Assembly: GCF_015221875.1 (NCBI RefSeq)
Contig: NZ_JACYGY010000002.1
Coordinates: 1,053,573 to 1,117,572 of the forward strand
Direction: 5' to 3'
DNA from: Dyadobacter subterraneus
Lineage (GTDB): Bacteria; Bacteroidota; Bacteroidia; Cytophagales; Spirosomataceae
Length of the DNA stretch: 64,000 nt
Shown one piece after another: positions 24,738 through 33,250 of the stretch (positions are counted from its first letter, which is position 1; each line of letters begins with the position of its first letter). The notes under the pieces are model-generated. The model made no database searches. It was given only the letters and a program-made list of their open reading frames with translations, and was not told where the DNA came from. The position numbers and the translations under genes are program-made.

Positions 24738-25433
24738 ATGTTACACAAAACCAGAGGTATTGCCCTGAATTATATCCGTTATCGTGAATCTTCCATTATT
24801 GCGAAGGTTTACACGGAAGCCTTTGGGATTCAGAGTTATATTGTAAATGGTGTAAGAAACAGCAAATCGAAAACCAATCGAGTCGCACTTTTTCAGCCAC
24901 TTACATTACTGGATATGGTTGTTTATCAAAAAAGTAAGGAGGCAACTATTCATCGGATTTCAGAGCTTAAATGTTACGCTCCGTTTCAAAGTTTGCCATA
25001 TGATGTTTTCAAATCGAGCCTTGCATTGTTTGTGACTGAAATTTTAGGGAAAACATTGAGGGAAGAAGAGCCGAATGAGCCGCTATTTCAATTTATCGAA
25101 GATTCGGTTATGTATCTGGACGAAGCGGAAGATGGATTTGAGAATTTTCATATTCAGTTTTTACTGCAATATGCGTCATATCTTGGATTTGGCGTAGAGA
25201 CGATTGAAGATCTGGAAAGTGAATTGAAAGAAAATCATTTTCCGCAAATTGCTGATGCCAGAGAATTGAATGCAACGGAATATTTGCTGCATAATCCATA
25301 CGGAATTTCGGTGGCTCTTGATCGTACCAGACGGGTTGATATCCTTGAAAAACTGATTTTCTTCTATAAAATTCACATGGATTCTCTTGGTGAAATTCGT
25401 TCCTTGGAAGTTTTGAGAGAGGTTTTGAAATAA
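24738..25433 (+). CDS. recO: DNA repair protein RecO
   Basis: A 231-residue protein with an N-terminal OB-fold (TRGIALNYIRYRESSIIAKVYTEAFGIQSYIVNGVRN.KSK) and a helical C-terminal part (FVTEILGKTLREEEPN, LQYASYLGFG). It lacks the zinc-finger cysteines found in many RecO proteins, as is common in Bacteroidota. RecO with RecR loads RecA onto SSB-coated DNA in gap repair. Alone on its strand, with no partner gene nearby except recJ at 29.5 kb, which acts in the same pathway. Confidence 0.9.
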   Translation: MLHKTRGIALNYIRYRESSIIAKVYTEAFGIQSYIVNGVRNSKSKTNRVALFQPLTLLDMVVYQKSKEATIHRISELKCYAPFQSLPYDVFKSSLALFVTEILGKTLREEEPNEPLFQFIEDSVMYLDEAEDGFENFHIQFLLQYASYLGFGVETIEDLESELKENHFPQIADARELNATEYLLHNPYGISVALDRTRRVDILEKLIFFYKIHMDSLGEIRSLEVLREVLK

Positions 25434-25473
25434 TTATTCAAAATTAACAGGAGCTATCAAAACCACATTGGCA

Positions 25474-25481
25474 TACTTTTG
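25474..25481 (+). promoter_or_regulatory. -7 box for the secreted lipocalin-like gene
   Basis: TACTTTTG matches TAnnTTTG exactly, 35 bases before the ATG. No -33 TTG is seen at 19 bases. Confidence 0.45.
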
Positions 25482-25516
25482 ATAGATTATTAGAATAAAC
25501 GTAAACGAGTAATCGA

Positions 25517-26200
25517 ATGAAACAGCTTCTTATTATTACATTATTTTTATGCAGCACACTGGCTATTGCCCAAGCTCCAAAAGGTGCGTGGAAATCACAG
25601 GAACCAACAGGCAGTACTTCAACATTAATCGTGACAGACAATTATATGATCATTGCATCATATAGTGTTTTAAATAAATCGTACGAAAGAACAGAAGGCG
25701 GTCCATTTACAATTCAGGGCGACCAGATGACTTACACACCAGAATTTAATCCGTCGGATACAGCCAAAGTCGGTATTCCCATTGTTTACACTGTTACAAT
25801 GAAGGATGGAATTCTGACTCTGAAATATGATGAAGCTATGGTTTGGATGAAAATCGATGATGGTGGAAATTCAGCTTTTACGGGCGCCTGGAAAGTTTCC
25901 AATTCAGGTGATTTGAAATCACAACTAACCGGAACTCGCAAAGCGGTAAAATTAGTATCCGGAACCCGATTCCAATGGATCGTTTTTGATACAGTTGAGA
26001 AAACTTTTTACAAAACCGGAGGCGGAACTTACACTTTTAAAAACGGGAAATATACCGAAAGAATCGAGTTTTTATCAAGCGATAATAACAGGGTAGGGAC
26101 AACCCAGATTTTTGATTCAAAACTGGATAACGGAGTTTGGGATTATAAAGGAACAAACACGGCCGGTAAGCCAATTCACGAGGTTTGGGAGAAAATGTAA
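25517..26200 (+). CDS. Secreted lipocalin-like protein of unknown function
   Basis: A 227-residue protein with signal peptide MKQLLIITLFLCSTLAIAQ and two similar beta-rich halves. Each starts with a GAW motif (KGAWKSQEP near residue 23, TGAWKVSNSG near 122) and contains a TGGG/EGGPFT and TYTFKNGKYTE-like strand. It looks like a duplicated lipocalin-type domain, perhaps binding a small ligand in the periplasm. I do not recognise a specific family. A bidirectional terminator follows. Confidence 0.75.
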   Translation: MKQLLIITLFLCSTLAIAQAPKGAWKSQEPTGSTSTLIVTDNYMIIASYSVLNKSYERTEGGPFTIQGDQMTYTPEFNPSDTAKVGIPIVYTVTMKDGILTLKYDEAMVWMKIDDGGNSAFTGAWKVSNSGDLKSQLTGTRKAVKLVSGTRFQWIVFDTVEKTFYKTGGGTYTFKNGKYTERIEFLSSDNNRVGTTQIFDSKLDNGVWDYKGTNTAGKPIHEVWEKM

Positions 26201-26221
26201 ATTGTTTATCAAGATATTTTG

Positions 26222-26260
26222 AAAAGGTCTTTCCAATCATAAAGATTGGAAAGACCTTTT
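26222..26260. terminator. Bidirectional terminator
   Basis: Perfect 17-bp stem (26222-26238 with 26244-26260) with loop ATAAA and A/T runs at both ends, between convergent genes. Confidence 0.88.
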
Positions 26261-26701
26261 TTAATTTACAACTTCTGCATTTTTCAAAATGTAGTTAAGG
26301 TGTTCAACATCCAACGGATTAAGTTGTAAAATCCCTTTTACCGTTCTTTGCTCGTCCGTTTTGAACCGCTGTTTTTTATTTTTAAACTGTAATTCCATAA
26401 TAGATTCCGGGCCAGCACCACCACAGAAAAAGCACATCGCCATAGGTTGTGCAGAAACAACGTAAATATTTTCGTTTTCGTCGACGGGAATTATGTAGCC
26501 TTTAATCTGAATTTCTTTTCCCTGAAGCGCTTTGACACTTTGTCCGAAAGTCGGGTATAAAAAGTACATGCTCACTTCTTTATTCAGTTTTCTAGTAAAC
26601 TGAACATCAGAAAGATTTTTCCAGGTAATTAATAACGGGCTCATCGGCCCGGATATGCCAAGCACCGAAATTAGTATAAAAAGAACGACTGCTTTCTTCA
26701 T
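26261..26701 (-). CDS. Secreted small protein of a metal-responsive unit (CFFCGGAG motif)
   Basis: A 146-residue protein with an N-terminal signal segment (AVVLFILISVLGISG). The body has LQGKEIQIKGYIIPVDE and the short motif MCFFCGGAGPES, then a KGILQLN segment. The GYIIP..E...F.L...P..CFFCG pattern resembles the DUF3299 family, an OB-like periplasmic domain found with metal-transport genes. The CxxC could bind a metal or be redox-active. Its ATG directly abuts the stop codon of the His-rich lipoprotein, so the two are co-translated under the divergent promoter at 27146-27175. Confidence 0.8.
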   Translation of the reverse strand: MKKAVVLFILISVLGISGPMSPLLITWKNLSDVQFTRKLNKEVSMYFLYPTFGQSVKALQGKEIQIKGYIIPVDENENIYVVSAQPMAMCFFCGGAGPESIMELQFKNKKQRFKTDEQRTVKGILQLNPLDVEHLNYILKNAEVVN

Positions 26702-27112
26702 CTAAAATTTACTTTTAATTTCTTTTTGTAATTCTTCAATCGCTTGTTTGGAGCTTTTTTGATATTCCAGCATAGACTCATCTGTCATTTGAACTCCGGT
26801 TTTATGTTCATGAAGTCCACCTTTTTCATGATGGTGCTCATGTTCAAAACCTGGAACTTCGACAACTCCTTCTTCCCACAATTCCAGAATTTTACCCAAA
26901 CTATCCAGTTTGTATATCGAAACAGAATCCTTGTTTTTAGTAGCTTCCTGCTTCTTTGCTTCAAGATATTCTTCAATGTTTTCATGAATCTGCATCGACG
27001 CTAAATGAATTTCATTAGCTCTAATCAGCTCTTTGCTTTTGTCCTTATTCTTTCCGCAAGCTATTGTTAGTATTGAAAAAAAGATCAGAACAAGAATTCG
27101 TTGGCTCAGCAT
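26702..27112 (-). CDS. His-rich lipoprotein, probable metal-binding
   Basis: A 136-residue lipoprotein (MLSQRILVLIFFSILTIACG, lipidated at Cys19). Downstream are charged helices and a histidine cluster, FEHEHHHEKGGLHEHK, around residues 90-105, typical of zinc- or nickel-handling periplasmic proteins. The start is the ATG at 27112; the longer frame begins with TTG inside the operator. Together with the CFFC-motif gene it forms a two-gene unit divergent from a COG0523 GTPase. A periplasmic zinc-binding or delivery role is likely (inference). Confidence 0.8.
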   Translation of the reverse strand: MLSQRILVLIFFSILTIACGKNKDKSKELIRANEIHLASMQIHENIEEYLEAKKQEATKNKDSVSIYKLDSLGKILELWEEGVVEVPGFEHEHHHEKGGLHEHKTGVQMTDESMLEYQKSSKQAIEELQKEIKSKF

Positions 27113-27132
27113 ATTGAGATAATTTATTGTTA

Positions 27133-27147
27133 TGCAACATTGTTGCA
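27133..27147. promoter_or_regulatory. Operator 1: 7-1-7 palindrome of Fur/Zur geometry
   Basis: TGCAACA-T-TGTTGCA is a perfect 7-1-7 inverted repeat. It overlaps the minus-strand -7 box by two bases and contains the -33 TTG (27143-27145) of the plus-strand promoter. Fur-superfamily regulators typically bind 7-1-7 palindromes, and the gene content points to Zur. Confidence 0.65.
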
Positions 27148-27172
27148 AATATATATTCTATTTTTATATTTG
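27143..27172 (+). promoter_or_regulatory. Rightward promoter for the COG0523 GTPase (TTG-N19-TATATTTG)
   Basis: TTG (27143-27145), 19 bases, then TATATTTG (27165-27172). Both elements match exactly. The -33 lies in operator 1 and the -7 in operator 2, the mirror image of the leftward promoter. Confidence 0.7.
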
Positions 27173-27175
27173 CAA
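27146..27175 (-). promoter_or_regulatory. Leftward promoter for the lipoprotein/CFFC genes (TTG-N19-TATATTTG)
   Basis: On the minus strand, TTG (27175-27173), 19 bases, then TATATTTG (27153-27146). Both elements match the consensus exactly. The -33 lies in operator 2 and the -7 touches operator 1. Confidence 0.7.
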
Positions 27176-27195
27176 CAATGTTGCAAATATAAAAA
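27161..27195. promoter_or_regulatory. Operator 2: 35-bp perfect palindrome
   Basis: A 17-1-17 perfect inverted repeat centred on 27178. Its core is TGCAACA-A-TGTTGCA, the same as operator 1, with the symmetry extending through TATATT and five T/A pairs on each side. It covers the -7 box of the rightward promoter and the presumed start point. Confidence 0.72.
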
Positions 27196-27204
27196 CGGCG
27201 AAAT

Positions 27205-28413
27205 ATGAAAAATAACAAACTTCCGGTCACCGTTCTGAGCGGATTCCTGGGTGCGGGAAAAACCACATTACTGAATCACATTCTTCATAATAAAAAAGGA
27301 TTAAAAGTTGCTGTGATTGTCAATGATATGAGTGAGGTGAATATTGATGCTCAACTAGTCAAAAATGAAAATACGCTGAGCCGTACAGAAGAACGACTGG
27401 TAGAAATGTCGAACGGCTGTATTTGCTGTACGCTCCGTGAGGATTTGATGATTGAAGTTGAAAAACTGGCGAAGGAAAAGCGTTTTGATTATCTTTTAAT
27501 TGAAAGTACAGGAATTTCTGAGCCGGTTCCGATTGCGCAAACATTTAGTTTTGTCGATGACGAAAATGGAATTGATCTTTCAAAATGGGCAGAAATTGAT
27601 TGCATGGTGACGGTTGTAGATGCATTCAATTTTTCAAAAGATTTTGGATCACTTGATACGATTATTAGCCGGGATTTAAATGACGATCAATCGGACAACA
27701 GAACGATTGTAAATCTTTTAACAGATCAGATTGAATTTGCTGATGTGATTATTCTTAATAAATCTGATTTGGTTTCAACGGCGCATTTGGCGGAATTAAA
27801 AGCAGTTATCAATGCATTAAATCCGTCCGCAAGATTAATTGAAAGTTCTTTTTCAAAAATAGAAGCTAAGGAAATTTTAAACACAGGTTTATTCAATTAT
27901 GACGAAGCTTCACAGTCAGCCGGCTGGATTCAGGAATTAAATAAACTCGAAAATGGTACGCATATTCCTGAAACCGAAGAATATGGAATTAATTCATTTG
28001 TATTTCGGGATAAGCGACCATTTCATCCTGAGCGCTTCTGGAATTATCTTACCCAAAACTGGCCAGCCGGAATTATTCGCAGCAAAGGATTATTCTGGAT
28101 TGCTTCACGACCGAGTGATGCATTGAATTGGAGTCAGGCCGGAGGATCTTTGCGGGCAGAAGGTGCGGGTGTCTGGTGGGCAAGTATGCCGCTTAGTCAA
28201 AGAATTCGTTATGAGGCTTATATGGAAAATCGTGAATCGATTGAATCGCGTTGGGGACGTTTTGGCGATCGTTCGAATGAACTTGTGATTATCGGACAAG
28301 ATCTTGACAAAGAGCTTATTTTATCGGATTTGGAGCTGTGCTTGTGTACAAATCAGGAAATTATTCTGATGGAAAAAGGGGAGAAATTTCGGGATCCATT
28401 TCCTGTTTTATAA
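27205..28413 (+). CDS. COG0523-family GTPase (CobW/YjiA/ZigA-like metallochaperone)
   Basis: A 402-residue G3E GTPase: P-loop GFLGAGKTT at residues 13-21, the family's metal-binding CxCC (Cys72, 74, 75 in [10 protein letters not shown]), ESTGISEP switch region, VVDAFNF and guanine-specificity NKSD. The C-terminal CobW_C domain ([16 protein letters not shown]...[11 protein letters not shown]) is complete. Members such as ZigA/ZNG1 deliver zinc to client enzymes during zinc shortage and are usually Zur-repressed. The double palindrome in the promoter and the divergent His-rich lipoprotein fit this. Zinc is inferred; other metals cannot be excluded. Confidence 0.9.
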   Translation: MKNNKLPVTVLSGFLGAGKTTLLNHILHNKKGLKVAVIVNDMSEVNIDAQLVKNENTLSRTEERLVEMSNGCICCTLREDLMIEVEKLAKEKRFDYLLIESTGISEPVPIAQTFSFVDDENGIDLSKWAEIDCMVTVVDAFNFSKDFGSLDTIISRDLNDDQSDNRTIVNLLTDQIEFADVIILNKSDLVSTAHLAELKAVINALNPSARLIESSFSKIEAKEILNTGLFNYDEASQSAGWIQELNKLENGTHIPETEEYGINSFVFRDKRPFHPERFWNYLTQNWPAGIIRSKGLFWIASRPSDALNWSQAGGSLRAEGAGVWWASMPLSQRIRYEAYMENRESIESRWGRFGDRSNELVIIGQDLDKELILSDLELCLCTNQEIILMEKGEKFRDPFPVL

Positions 28414-28478
28414 TCACAATTTCACTCCGTCTGACACGATCTATTTAGATTTGTTCAAAATAATTTTGAAAAAAGCTT

Positions 28479-28508
28479 TTGAATGATTCTAAATAGATAC
28501 TACATTTG
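28479..28508 (+). promoter_or_regulatory. Promoter for the Cys-rich mini-protein (TTG-N19-TACATTTG)
   Basis: TTG at 28479-28481, 19 bases, TACATTTG at 28501-28508. It is a full consensus match. It shows that the gene must start downstream, at 28531 rather than 28483. Confidence 0.65.
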
Positions 28509-28530
28509 TCTCATCAATAACGGAAATGGA

Positions 28531-28686
28531 ATGAACGCGTTGATTTCGAATGAACCAACAATACTTGTAGAGCCTGCCAATTTTTGGTCAAAATCGCTGA
28601 TTCTAAACGATTCATGCGTTTTTAAGGATTGTTGCAAAAACTATAAAAAGAAAGGGAAATACTGTAAAAAGTGCCCTAAAAAATAA
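28531..28686 (+). CDS. Cys/Lys-rich 51-residue protein
   Basis: A 51-residue frame behind a consensus promoter. The last 23 residues hold five cysteines (29, 34, 35, 45, 48) among lysines: CVFKDCCKNYKKKGKYCKKC. The CC and CxxC pairs could bind a metal ion or a cluster. No signal peptide or membrane helix. The family looks familiar from other Bacteroidota, but I know no function. It follows the COG0523 GTPase by 117 bases and has its own promoter without the palindromic operator, so a shared metal theme is only suggestive. Confidence 0.65.
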   Translation: MNALISNEPTILVEPANFWSKSLILNDSCVFKDCCKNYKKKGKYCKKCPKK

Positions 28687-28762
28687 TACAGTTCATGGTG
28701 AATAATTGTAAGAGGGGGAGTGCCCAGAGCGTTCCCTTTTCTATGCTTGAGACTTTTTTGAA

Positions 28763-29494
28763 TTAAACTTTACGTTTCAATTCAAAGTTTTGTCCAAGAT
28801 AAACTCTTCTTACCTGTTCATCTTCCGCAAGTTCTTCTGCACTTCCCTGTTTCAGAATTTTTCCTTCAAATAAAAGATAAGCCCTGTCAGTAATCGAAAG
28901 TGTTTCGTTCACATTGTGATCGGTAATGAGGATACCAATATTTTTGGTTTTCAGTTTGGCAACAATACTTTGAATATCTTCCACGGCAATAGGATCGACA
29001 CCGGCAAAGGGTTCATCCAGTAGAATAAATTTAGGATCCACAGCAAGCGATCTTGCAATTTCAGTCCGGCGGCGTTCTCCTCCTGATAATACCATCCCTT
29101 TACTTTTGCGAACGTGCTGCAAGTGAAATTCTTCGAGTAATTCTTCCACTTTTGCTTTTTGGTCGCTTTTGGAAAGACTGGTCATTTCCAAAACCGCCCG
29201 GATATTTTCTTCAACCGTTAACGACCGAAAAACCGAGGCTTCCTGTGCCAGATAACCCAGACCTAAACGCGCACGTTTGTACATGGGAAGATCCGTAATG
29301 TCCTTATCATCAAGAAAAACTTTTCCGCTGTTCGGTTTAACCAAGCCAACGGCCATATAAAATGATGTCGTTTTTCCTGCTCCATTCGGACCGAGTAATC
29401 CTACAATTTCGCCCTGTTCAACCTGGTAGCTCACATTGTTATTCACAAGACGGGCACCGTATTTTTTTACCAGATTTTCGGTTCTTAATATCAT
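28763..29494 (-). CDS. lptB: LPS export ABC transporter ATP-binding protein
   Basis: A 243-residue ABC ATPase: Walker [10 protein letters not shown] near residue 36, Q-loop [10 protein letters not shown], signature LSGGERRR near 138 and Walker [14 protein letters not shown] near 157, with H-loop ITDHNV. The FAGVDP and LAQEASVFR residues are characteristic of LptB. It powers LptFG extraction of lipopolysaccharide from the inner membrane. It lies 33 bases downstream of recJ on the same strand. Confidence 0.93.
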   Translation of the reverse strand: MILRTENLVKKYGARLVNNNVSYQVEQGEIVGLLGPNGAGKTTSFYMAVGLVKPNSGKVFLDDKDITDLPMYKRARLGLGYLAQEASVFRSLTVEENIRAVLEMTSLSKSDQKAKVEELLEEFHLQHVRKSKGMVLSGGERRRTEIARSLAVDPKFILLDEPFAGVDPIAVEDIQSIVAKLKTKNIGILITDHNVNETLSITDRAYLLFEGKILKQGSAEELAEDEQVRRVYLGQNFELKRKV

Positions 29495-29527
29495 TGTTCG
29501 ATTTTAGTAATTCAAAAACGCAACGGT

Positions 29528-31240
29528 CTAATTAAATTTAATATCCTTCAGGAACAATTGTAACGTTTTTTTGTCCCGAAAGTTATTCTCTTCCAGATTG
29601 TAACAAATAGAAAAAGTTTTGCCTTTGATCAATTCCGGATAATACTGCGACATACCAAAACCGATGGCCGTAAAAATCGGAGAGCCATTTTGTTTTACGT
29701 CAAATTTAATATGCTTTTCTTTCATGATCGTTGGCTGACCGGCCAGAGAAACTTCTTTGCTCTCAAAAACCGGCGTCATATTTCCCGGCCCGAAAGGACC
29801 CATCTGGCGCAGAATATTATAGAATTTTGCAGTAACCGCACTTAATTGCAGTTCCAGATCAATATTGATCATTGGAATTAATTGATCCGGCAAAATTCTG
29901 CTGCTTACAATCTGATCAAATTTGGCACGGAAAGCTTCAATATTTTCAATCGGCATAGTCAATCCGGCTGCAAAAGTATGGCCACCAAATTGTTCCAGAA
30001 GTTCAGCACATTCTTCAATTGCTTCATAAACGTCAAAACCAGGTACAGAACGGGCAGAACCGGCAGCTTTTCCGTGGGATTCCGTCAAAATAATAGTAGG
30101 ACGATGGTATTTTTCAATACACCGGCTTGCCACAATTCCGATCACACCTTTGTGCCAGCTTTCCTTATATAGTACTGTGCTTCTTGCGTCCGTAAACCAG
30201 TTATCACTTTCAATCATGGCCAGCGCTTCTTCCGTTATGCTGCTGTCAAAAGTCCGGCGGTCGCTGTTATGCTGATTGATTTCATAAGCAAAATCAACTG
30301 CTTCCTGTTCAACCTCCGAAAGTAAAAGACGAACAGCTTCTTTGGCATGTTTAATTCTGCCGGCAGCATTAATTCTTGGCCCAAGTCCGAAAACTACATT
30401 GGTAATATCCAGCACACCTTTAATTCCGGCAATGTCTATCAATGCTTTCATACCAACCCGTGGCGCAGCATTTAAGCGCTGAAGTCCATAATAGGCCAGA
30501 ACACGATTTTCTCCCGTAATGGGCACAATGTCTGCTGCGATACTAACCACCAGTAAATCAAGATATTCAAACAGTGATTCCTGAGGAATATCATGTTGAA
30601 TACAAAAAGCCTGCAATAATTTAAACCCGACGCCGCAGCCGGTTAATTCTTTATAGGGATAAAGGCAATCTTCTCTTTTTGGATCCAGAACGGCAACGGC
30701 CGGAGGAAGTTCATCGCCCGGACGGTGGTGATCACAAATAATAAAGTCAATACCTCTTTTATTCGCCTCAGTAACTTTATCGACCGATTTTATACCACAG
30801 TCCAACGTTACAATTAAGCTAAAACCATTTTCCTGGGCGAAATCTATACTCTGCCAGGAAACGCCATAACCTTCATTGTAACGGTCCGGAATATAATAAT
30901 CCAGCTTGTCGTATATTTTTCTTAAAAAGCCATAAAAGAGCGTGACAGAGGTAGTTCCGTCAACATCATAATCTCCGTAAACAAGAATTTTTTCGCCGTT
31001 GGAAATGGCTTTGGATAAGCGCTCAACGGCAATGTCCATATCCTGCATCAGGTATGGATCATGTAAATGTGTAAGATCAGGACGGAAAAAATTACGGGAT
31101 TGTTCAAAATCTTTAACACCGCGCTGTACCAAAAGTGTAGCCAAAAACGGGTTCACTTTTAAAGCCTCAGCCAGTTCACGCGCAACTTCAAGTTGATCAG
31201 AGGGTAATTCGGGAATTTGTATCCAACGCTTGTCAATCAT
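29528..31240 (-). CDS. recJ: Single-stranded-DNA exonuclease RecJ
   Basis: About 570 residues. The DHH phosphoesterase motifs are complete: LVYGDYDVDGTTS near residue 75, VTLDCGI, ICDHHRPGDELP near 155 and a later GCGVGFKL. The DHHA1 part has GGHTFAAGLTMP, and a C-terminal OB-like region ends the protein. RecJ degrades 5'-ended single strands in recombination and mismatch repair. The ATG at 31240 is chosen because the longer frame runs into the -7 box at 31246-31253. Confidence 0.94.
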   Translation of the reverse strand: MIDKRWIQIPELPSDQLEVARELAEALKVNPFLATLLVQRGVKDFEQSRNFFRPDLTHLHDPYLMQDMDIAVERLSKAISNGEKILVYGDYDVDGTTSVTLFYGFLRKIYDKLDYYIPDRYNEGYGVSWQSIDFAQENGFSLIVTLDCGIKSVDKVTEANKRGIDFIICDHHRPGDELPPAVAVLDPKREDCLYPYKELTGCGVGFKLLQAFCIQHDIPQESLFEYLDLLVVSIAADIVPITGENRVLAYYGLQRLNAAPRVGMKALIDIAGIKGVLDITNVVFGLGPRINAAGRIKHAKEAVRLLLSEVEQEAVDFAYEINQHNSDRRTFDSSITEEALAMIESDNWFTDARSTVLYKESWHKGVIGIVASRCIEKYHRPTIILTESHGKAAGSARSVPGFDVYEAIEECAELLEQFGGHTFAAGLTMPIENIEAFRAKFDQIVSSRILPDQLIPMINIDLELQLSAVTAKFYNILRQMGPFGPGNMTPVFESKEVSLAGQPTIMKEKHIKFDVKQNGSPIFTAIGFGMSQYYPELIKGKTFSICYNLEENNFRDKKTLQLFLKDIKFN

Positions 31241-31245
31241 AATCA

Positions 31246-31253
31246 CAAAGATA
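31246..31253 (-). promoter_or_regulatory. -7 box for recJ-lptB
   Basis: Minus-strand TATCTTTG, an exact consensus, only 5 bases before the recJ ATG. If used, the transcript would be nearly leaderless. Confidence 0.4.
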
Positions 31254-31325
31254 ATGGGATTCTGTGATGCATGTATCAAAATCTATTATCGCGCACCGAA
31301 TCAGGGAAAGCTAAGTGAAAGGTCT

Positions 31326-31333
31326 TATCTTTG
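31326..31333 (+). promoter_or_regulatory. -7 box for ruvX
   Basis: TATCTTTG matches TAnnTTTG, 47 bases before the ruvX ATG. The -33 is unclear. Confidence 0.5.
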
Positions 31334-31380
31334 CAAAATTATTTTAGTCAAAGTTTGACTATTCACTTACTGATCAAAAA

Positions 31381-31794
31381 ATGCCTCGTCTACTGTCCAT
31401 TGATTATGGTGCAAAACGTACCGGAATTGCGGTAACAGATCCTTTGCAAATTATAGCAACGGCGCTCGATACCGTTAGAACACATGACTTGCTGGATTTT
31501 TTGAAAAAATATGCACAGAGTGAAGTTGTCGAAGCATTTATTGTTGGAATGCCGCGAAAACTGGATAATACTGAAAGTGAAAATGCAGCCAGGGTTCATA
31601 CTTTTATCAAGTTATTGAAAAAAAGTTTTCCTGATATTCCTGTTCATATGCATGATGAGCGATTTACGTCGTCCATGGCCTTACAATCCATGATTGCAGG
31701 CGGTTCCAAAAAAAGTGAAAGAAGAGAAAAAGGAAATATTGATAAAATCAGCGCTACTATTATTTTGCAATCCTTTATGGAAAGCCGCCGATAA
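31381..31794 (+). CDS. ruvX: Holliday-junction resolvase-like RNase H-fold protein
   Basis: A 137-residue YqgF-family protein: [18 protein letters not shown] at residues 4-21 with catalytic Asp7, [14 protein letters not shown] near 58, [10 protein letters not shown] near 95 and [13 protein letters not shown] at the end. YqgF is essential in many bacteria; it processes the 5' end of pre-16S rRNA and was also proposed as a Holliday-junction resolvase. The next gene, def, follows by 48 bases, so the two may be co-transcribed. Confidence 0.93.
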   Translation: MPRLLSIDYGAKRTGIAVTDPLQIIATALDTVRTHDLLDFLKKYAQSEVVEAFIVGMPRKLDNTESENAARVHTFIKLLKKSFPDIPVHMHDERFTSSMALQSMIAGGSKKSERREKGNIDKISATIILQSFMESRR

Positions 31795-31842
31795 TCAATT
31801 TATTGAAGAATATTTTATTTAGAAATCTCATATTTTAATCAG

Positions 31843-32433
31843 ATGATTTACCCAATTGTAGCCTACGGCGACCCTATATTACGAAAGCCAACCCGCTTTA
31901 TTGAAAAAGATGAAATGGATCTTCAAAAGCTTTCGGCGGATATGTTCGAAACTATGTATTCTGCTAACGGTGTAGGATTAGCTGCCCCTCAGGTGGGATT
32001 AAATATCCGTGTTTTTGTTGCGGACGGAACGCCTTTCAGTGAAAAAGATGAGGATGATGATGAAGACGATGAAGTTGATTTGAGCCTTGTGGGTTTCAAA
32101 AAAACATTTATCAATCCTGAAATTCTGGAAGAGGATGGAGAAGAATGGGCTTTTGAGGAAGGATGTTTAAGTATTCCCGGAATTCGTGGCGATGTTTACC
32201 GGCCTGAAAGATTGGTAATTCGTTACAGGGATACGGATTGGAATGAAATCACAGAAGAATATAAGGGAATGGCGGCAAGAATTATCCAGCATGAATACGA
32301 TCATTTGCTTGGAAAACTTTTCGTGGACTATCTTCCTACTTTGAAAAAACAATTGATCAAAAAGAAACTGACCGATATTTCAAAAGGAAAAACAGACGCT
32401 GACTATCGTATGCGTTTTCCTGGCCGTAGATAA
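31843..32433 (+). CDS. def: Peptide deformylase with acidic insert
   Basis: A 196-residue enzyme with all three motifs: GVGLAAPQVG (43-52), EGCLSIPG (106-113, metal ligand Cys108) and QHEYDH (149-154, HExxH). It removes the formyl group from nascent proteins at the ribosome, usually with Fe2+. Residues 67-80 hold an acidic insertion (EKDEDDDEDDEVDL) between motifs 1 and 2, at a loop where other deformylases have a short turn. The gene lies between ruvX and a nitrilase-family gene. Confidence 0.95.
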   Translation: MIYPIVAYGDPILRKPTRFIEKDEMDLQKLSADMFETMYSANGVGLAAPQVGLNIRVFVADGTPFSEKDEDDDEDDEVDLSLVGFKKTFINPEILEEDGEEWAFEEGCLSIPGIRGDVYRPERLVIRYRDTDWNEITEEYKGMAARIIQHEYDHLLGKLFVDYLPTLKKQLIKKKLTDISKGKTDADYRMRFPGRR

Positions 32434-32457
32434 TTATTTTCATTTTATGTGATCAGT

Positions 32458-33249
32458 ATGGCCATTCCAGTGGTTGACGAACTTGCCGTTTGTCTTATTC
32501 AAACAGATTTATTTTGGGAAGATGTAACAGCCAATCTTTCTTCTCTTGAAGAAAAAATTGCTGATATCGATCATCCTGTTGACGTTATCGTTTTGCCTGA
32601 AATGTTTAATTCAGGCTTTACGATGAACACAAATACAGCTGAGCATATGAATATGACGACGACCAAGTGGATGAAACACATGGCTTTGCAAACCGGAGCC
32701 TTAATTATCGGAAGCTTTGCTGTAAAAGAGGGAGGGCATTTTTTTAACAGATTATTATGCGTTCGTCCGGATGGATCTTTTGTTCAAAGCGACAAACGCC
32801 ATCTTTTTAGAATGGGGGAGGAGCATGATACTTACACACCTGGAAATTCCCGTCTGATTGTGGAATGGAAAGGATGGAAGATTTTTCCCCTGGTTTGTTA
32901 TGATTTAAGATTTCCGGTCTGGAGCCGGAATTCTTCGGATAATCCTTATGATTTGCTTGTTTATATAGCCAGCTGGCCCAAACGCCGTGCACACGCCTGG
33001 AATACGCTGTTGAAAGCAAGAGCGATAGAAAATCTTAGTTATGTTGTGGGGGTAAACAGAATAGGGCTGGATGGCAATGGAGCTGAATATCAGGGAGATT
33101 CCGTTGCCCTGGATTTTCTGGGTGAACCTCTTTTCCATTTGGGAGATAAAGAATCCGAAAAAGTTATAAAACTCTCTAAGTCCGCTTTACGGTCTTACCA
33201 AGATTCGTTTCCCGCTTATCTTGATGCCGACCAGTTTGATATAAGGTAA
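32458..33249 (+). CDS. Nitrilase-superfamily amidohydrolase (omega-amidase-like)
   Basis: About 263 residues with the nitrilase triad: Glu in VLPEMFNSGFTMN, Lys in SDKRHLFRMGEE and Cys in PLVCYDLRFPVWSRN. The RHLFRMGEEHD and LVYIASWPKRRAHAWNTLLKARAIEN segments match the YafV/Nit2 omega-amidase group, which hydrolyses alpha-ketoglutaramate and related amides. Soluble. The ATG at 32458 is preferred to a GTG three codons upstream. Its stop abuts gatC, which is on the opposite strand. Confidence 0.9.
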   Translation: MAIPVVDELAVCLIQTDLFWEDVTANLSSLEEKIADIDHPVDVIVLPEMFNSGFTMNTNTAEHMNMTTTKWMKHMALQTGALIIGSFAVKEGGHFFNRLLCVRPDGSFVQSDKRHLFRMGEEHDTYTPGNSRLIVEWKGWKIFPLVCYDLRFPVWSRNSSDNPYDLLVYIASWPKRRAHAWNTLLKARAIENLSYVVGVNRIGLDGNGAEYQGDSVALDFLGEPLFHLGDKESEKVIKLSKSALRSYQDSFPAYLDADQFDIR

Positions 33250-33250
33250 C

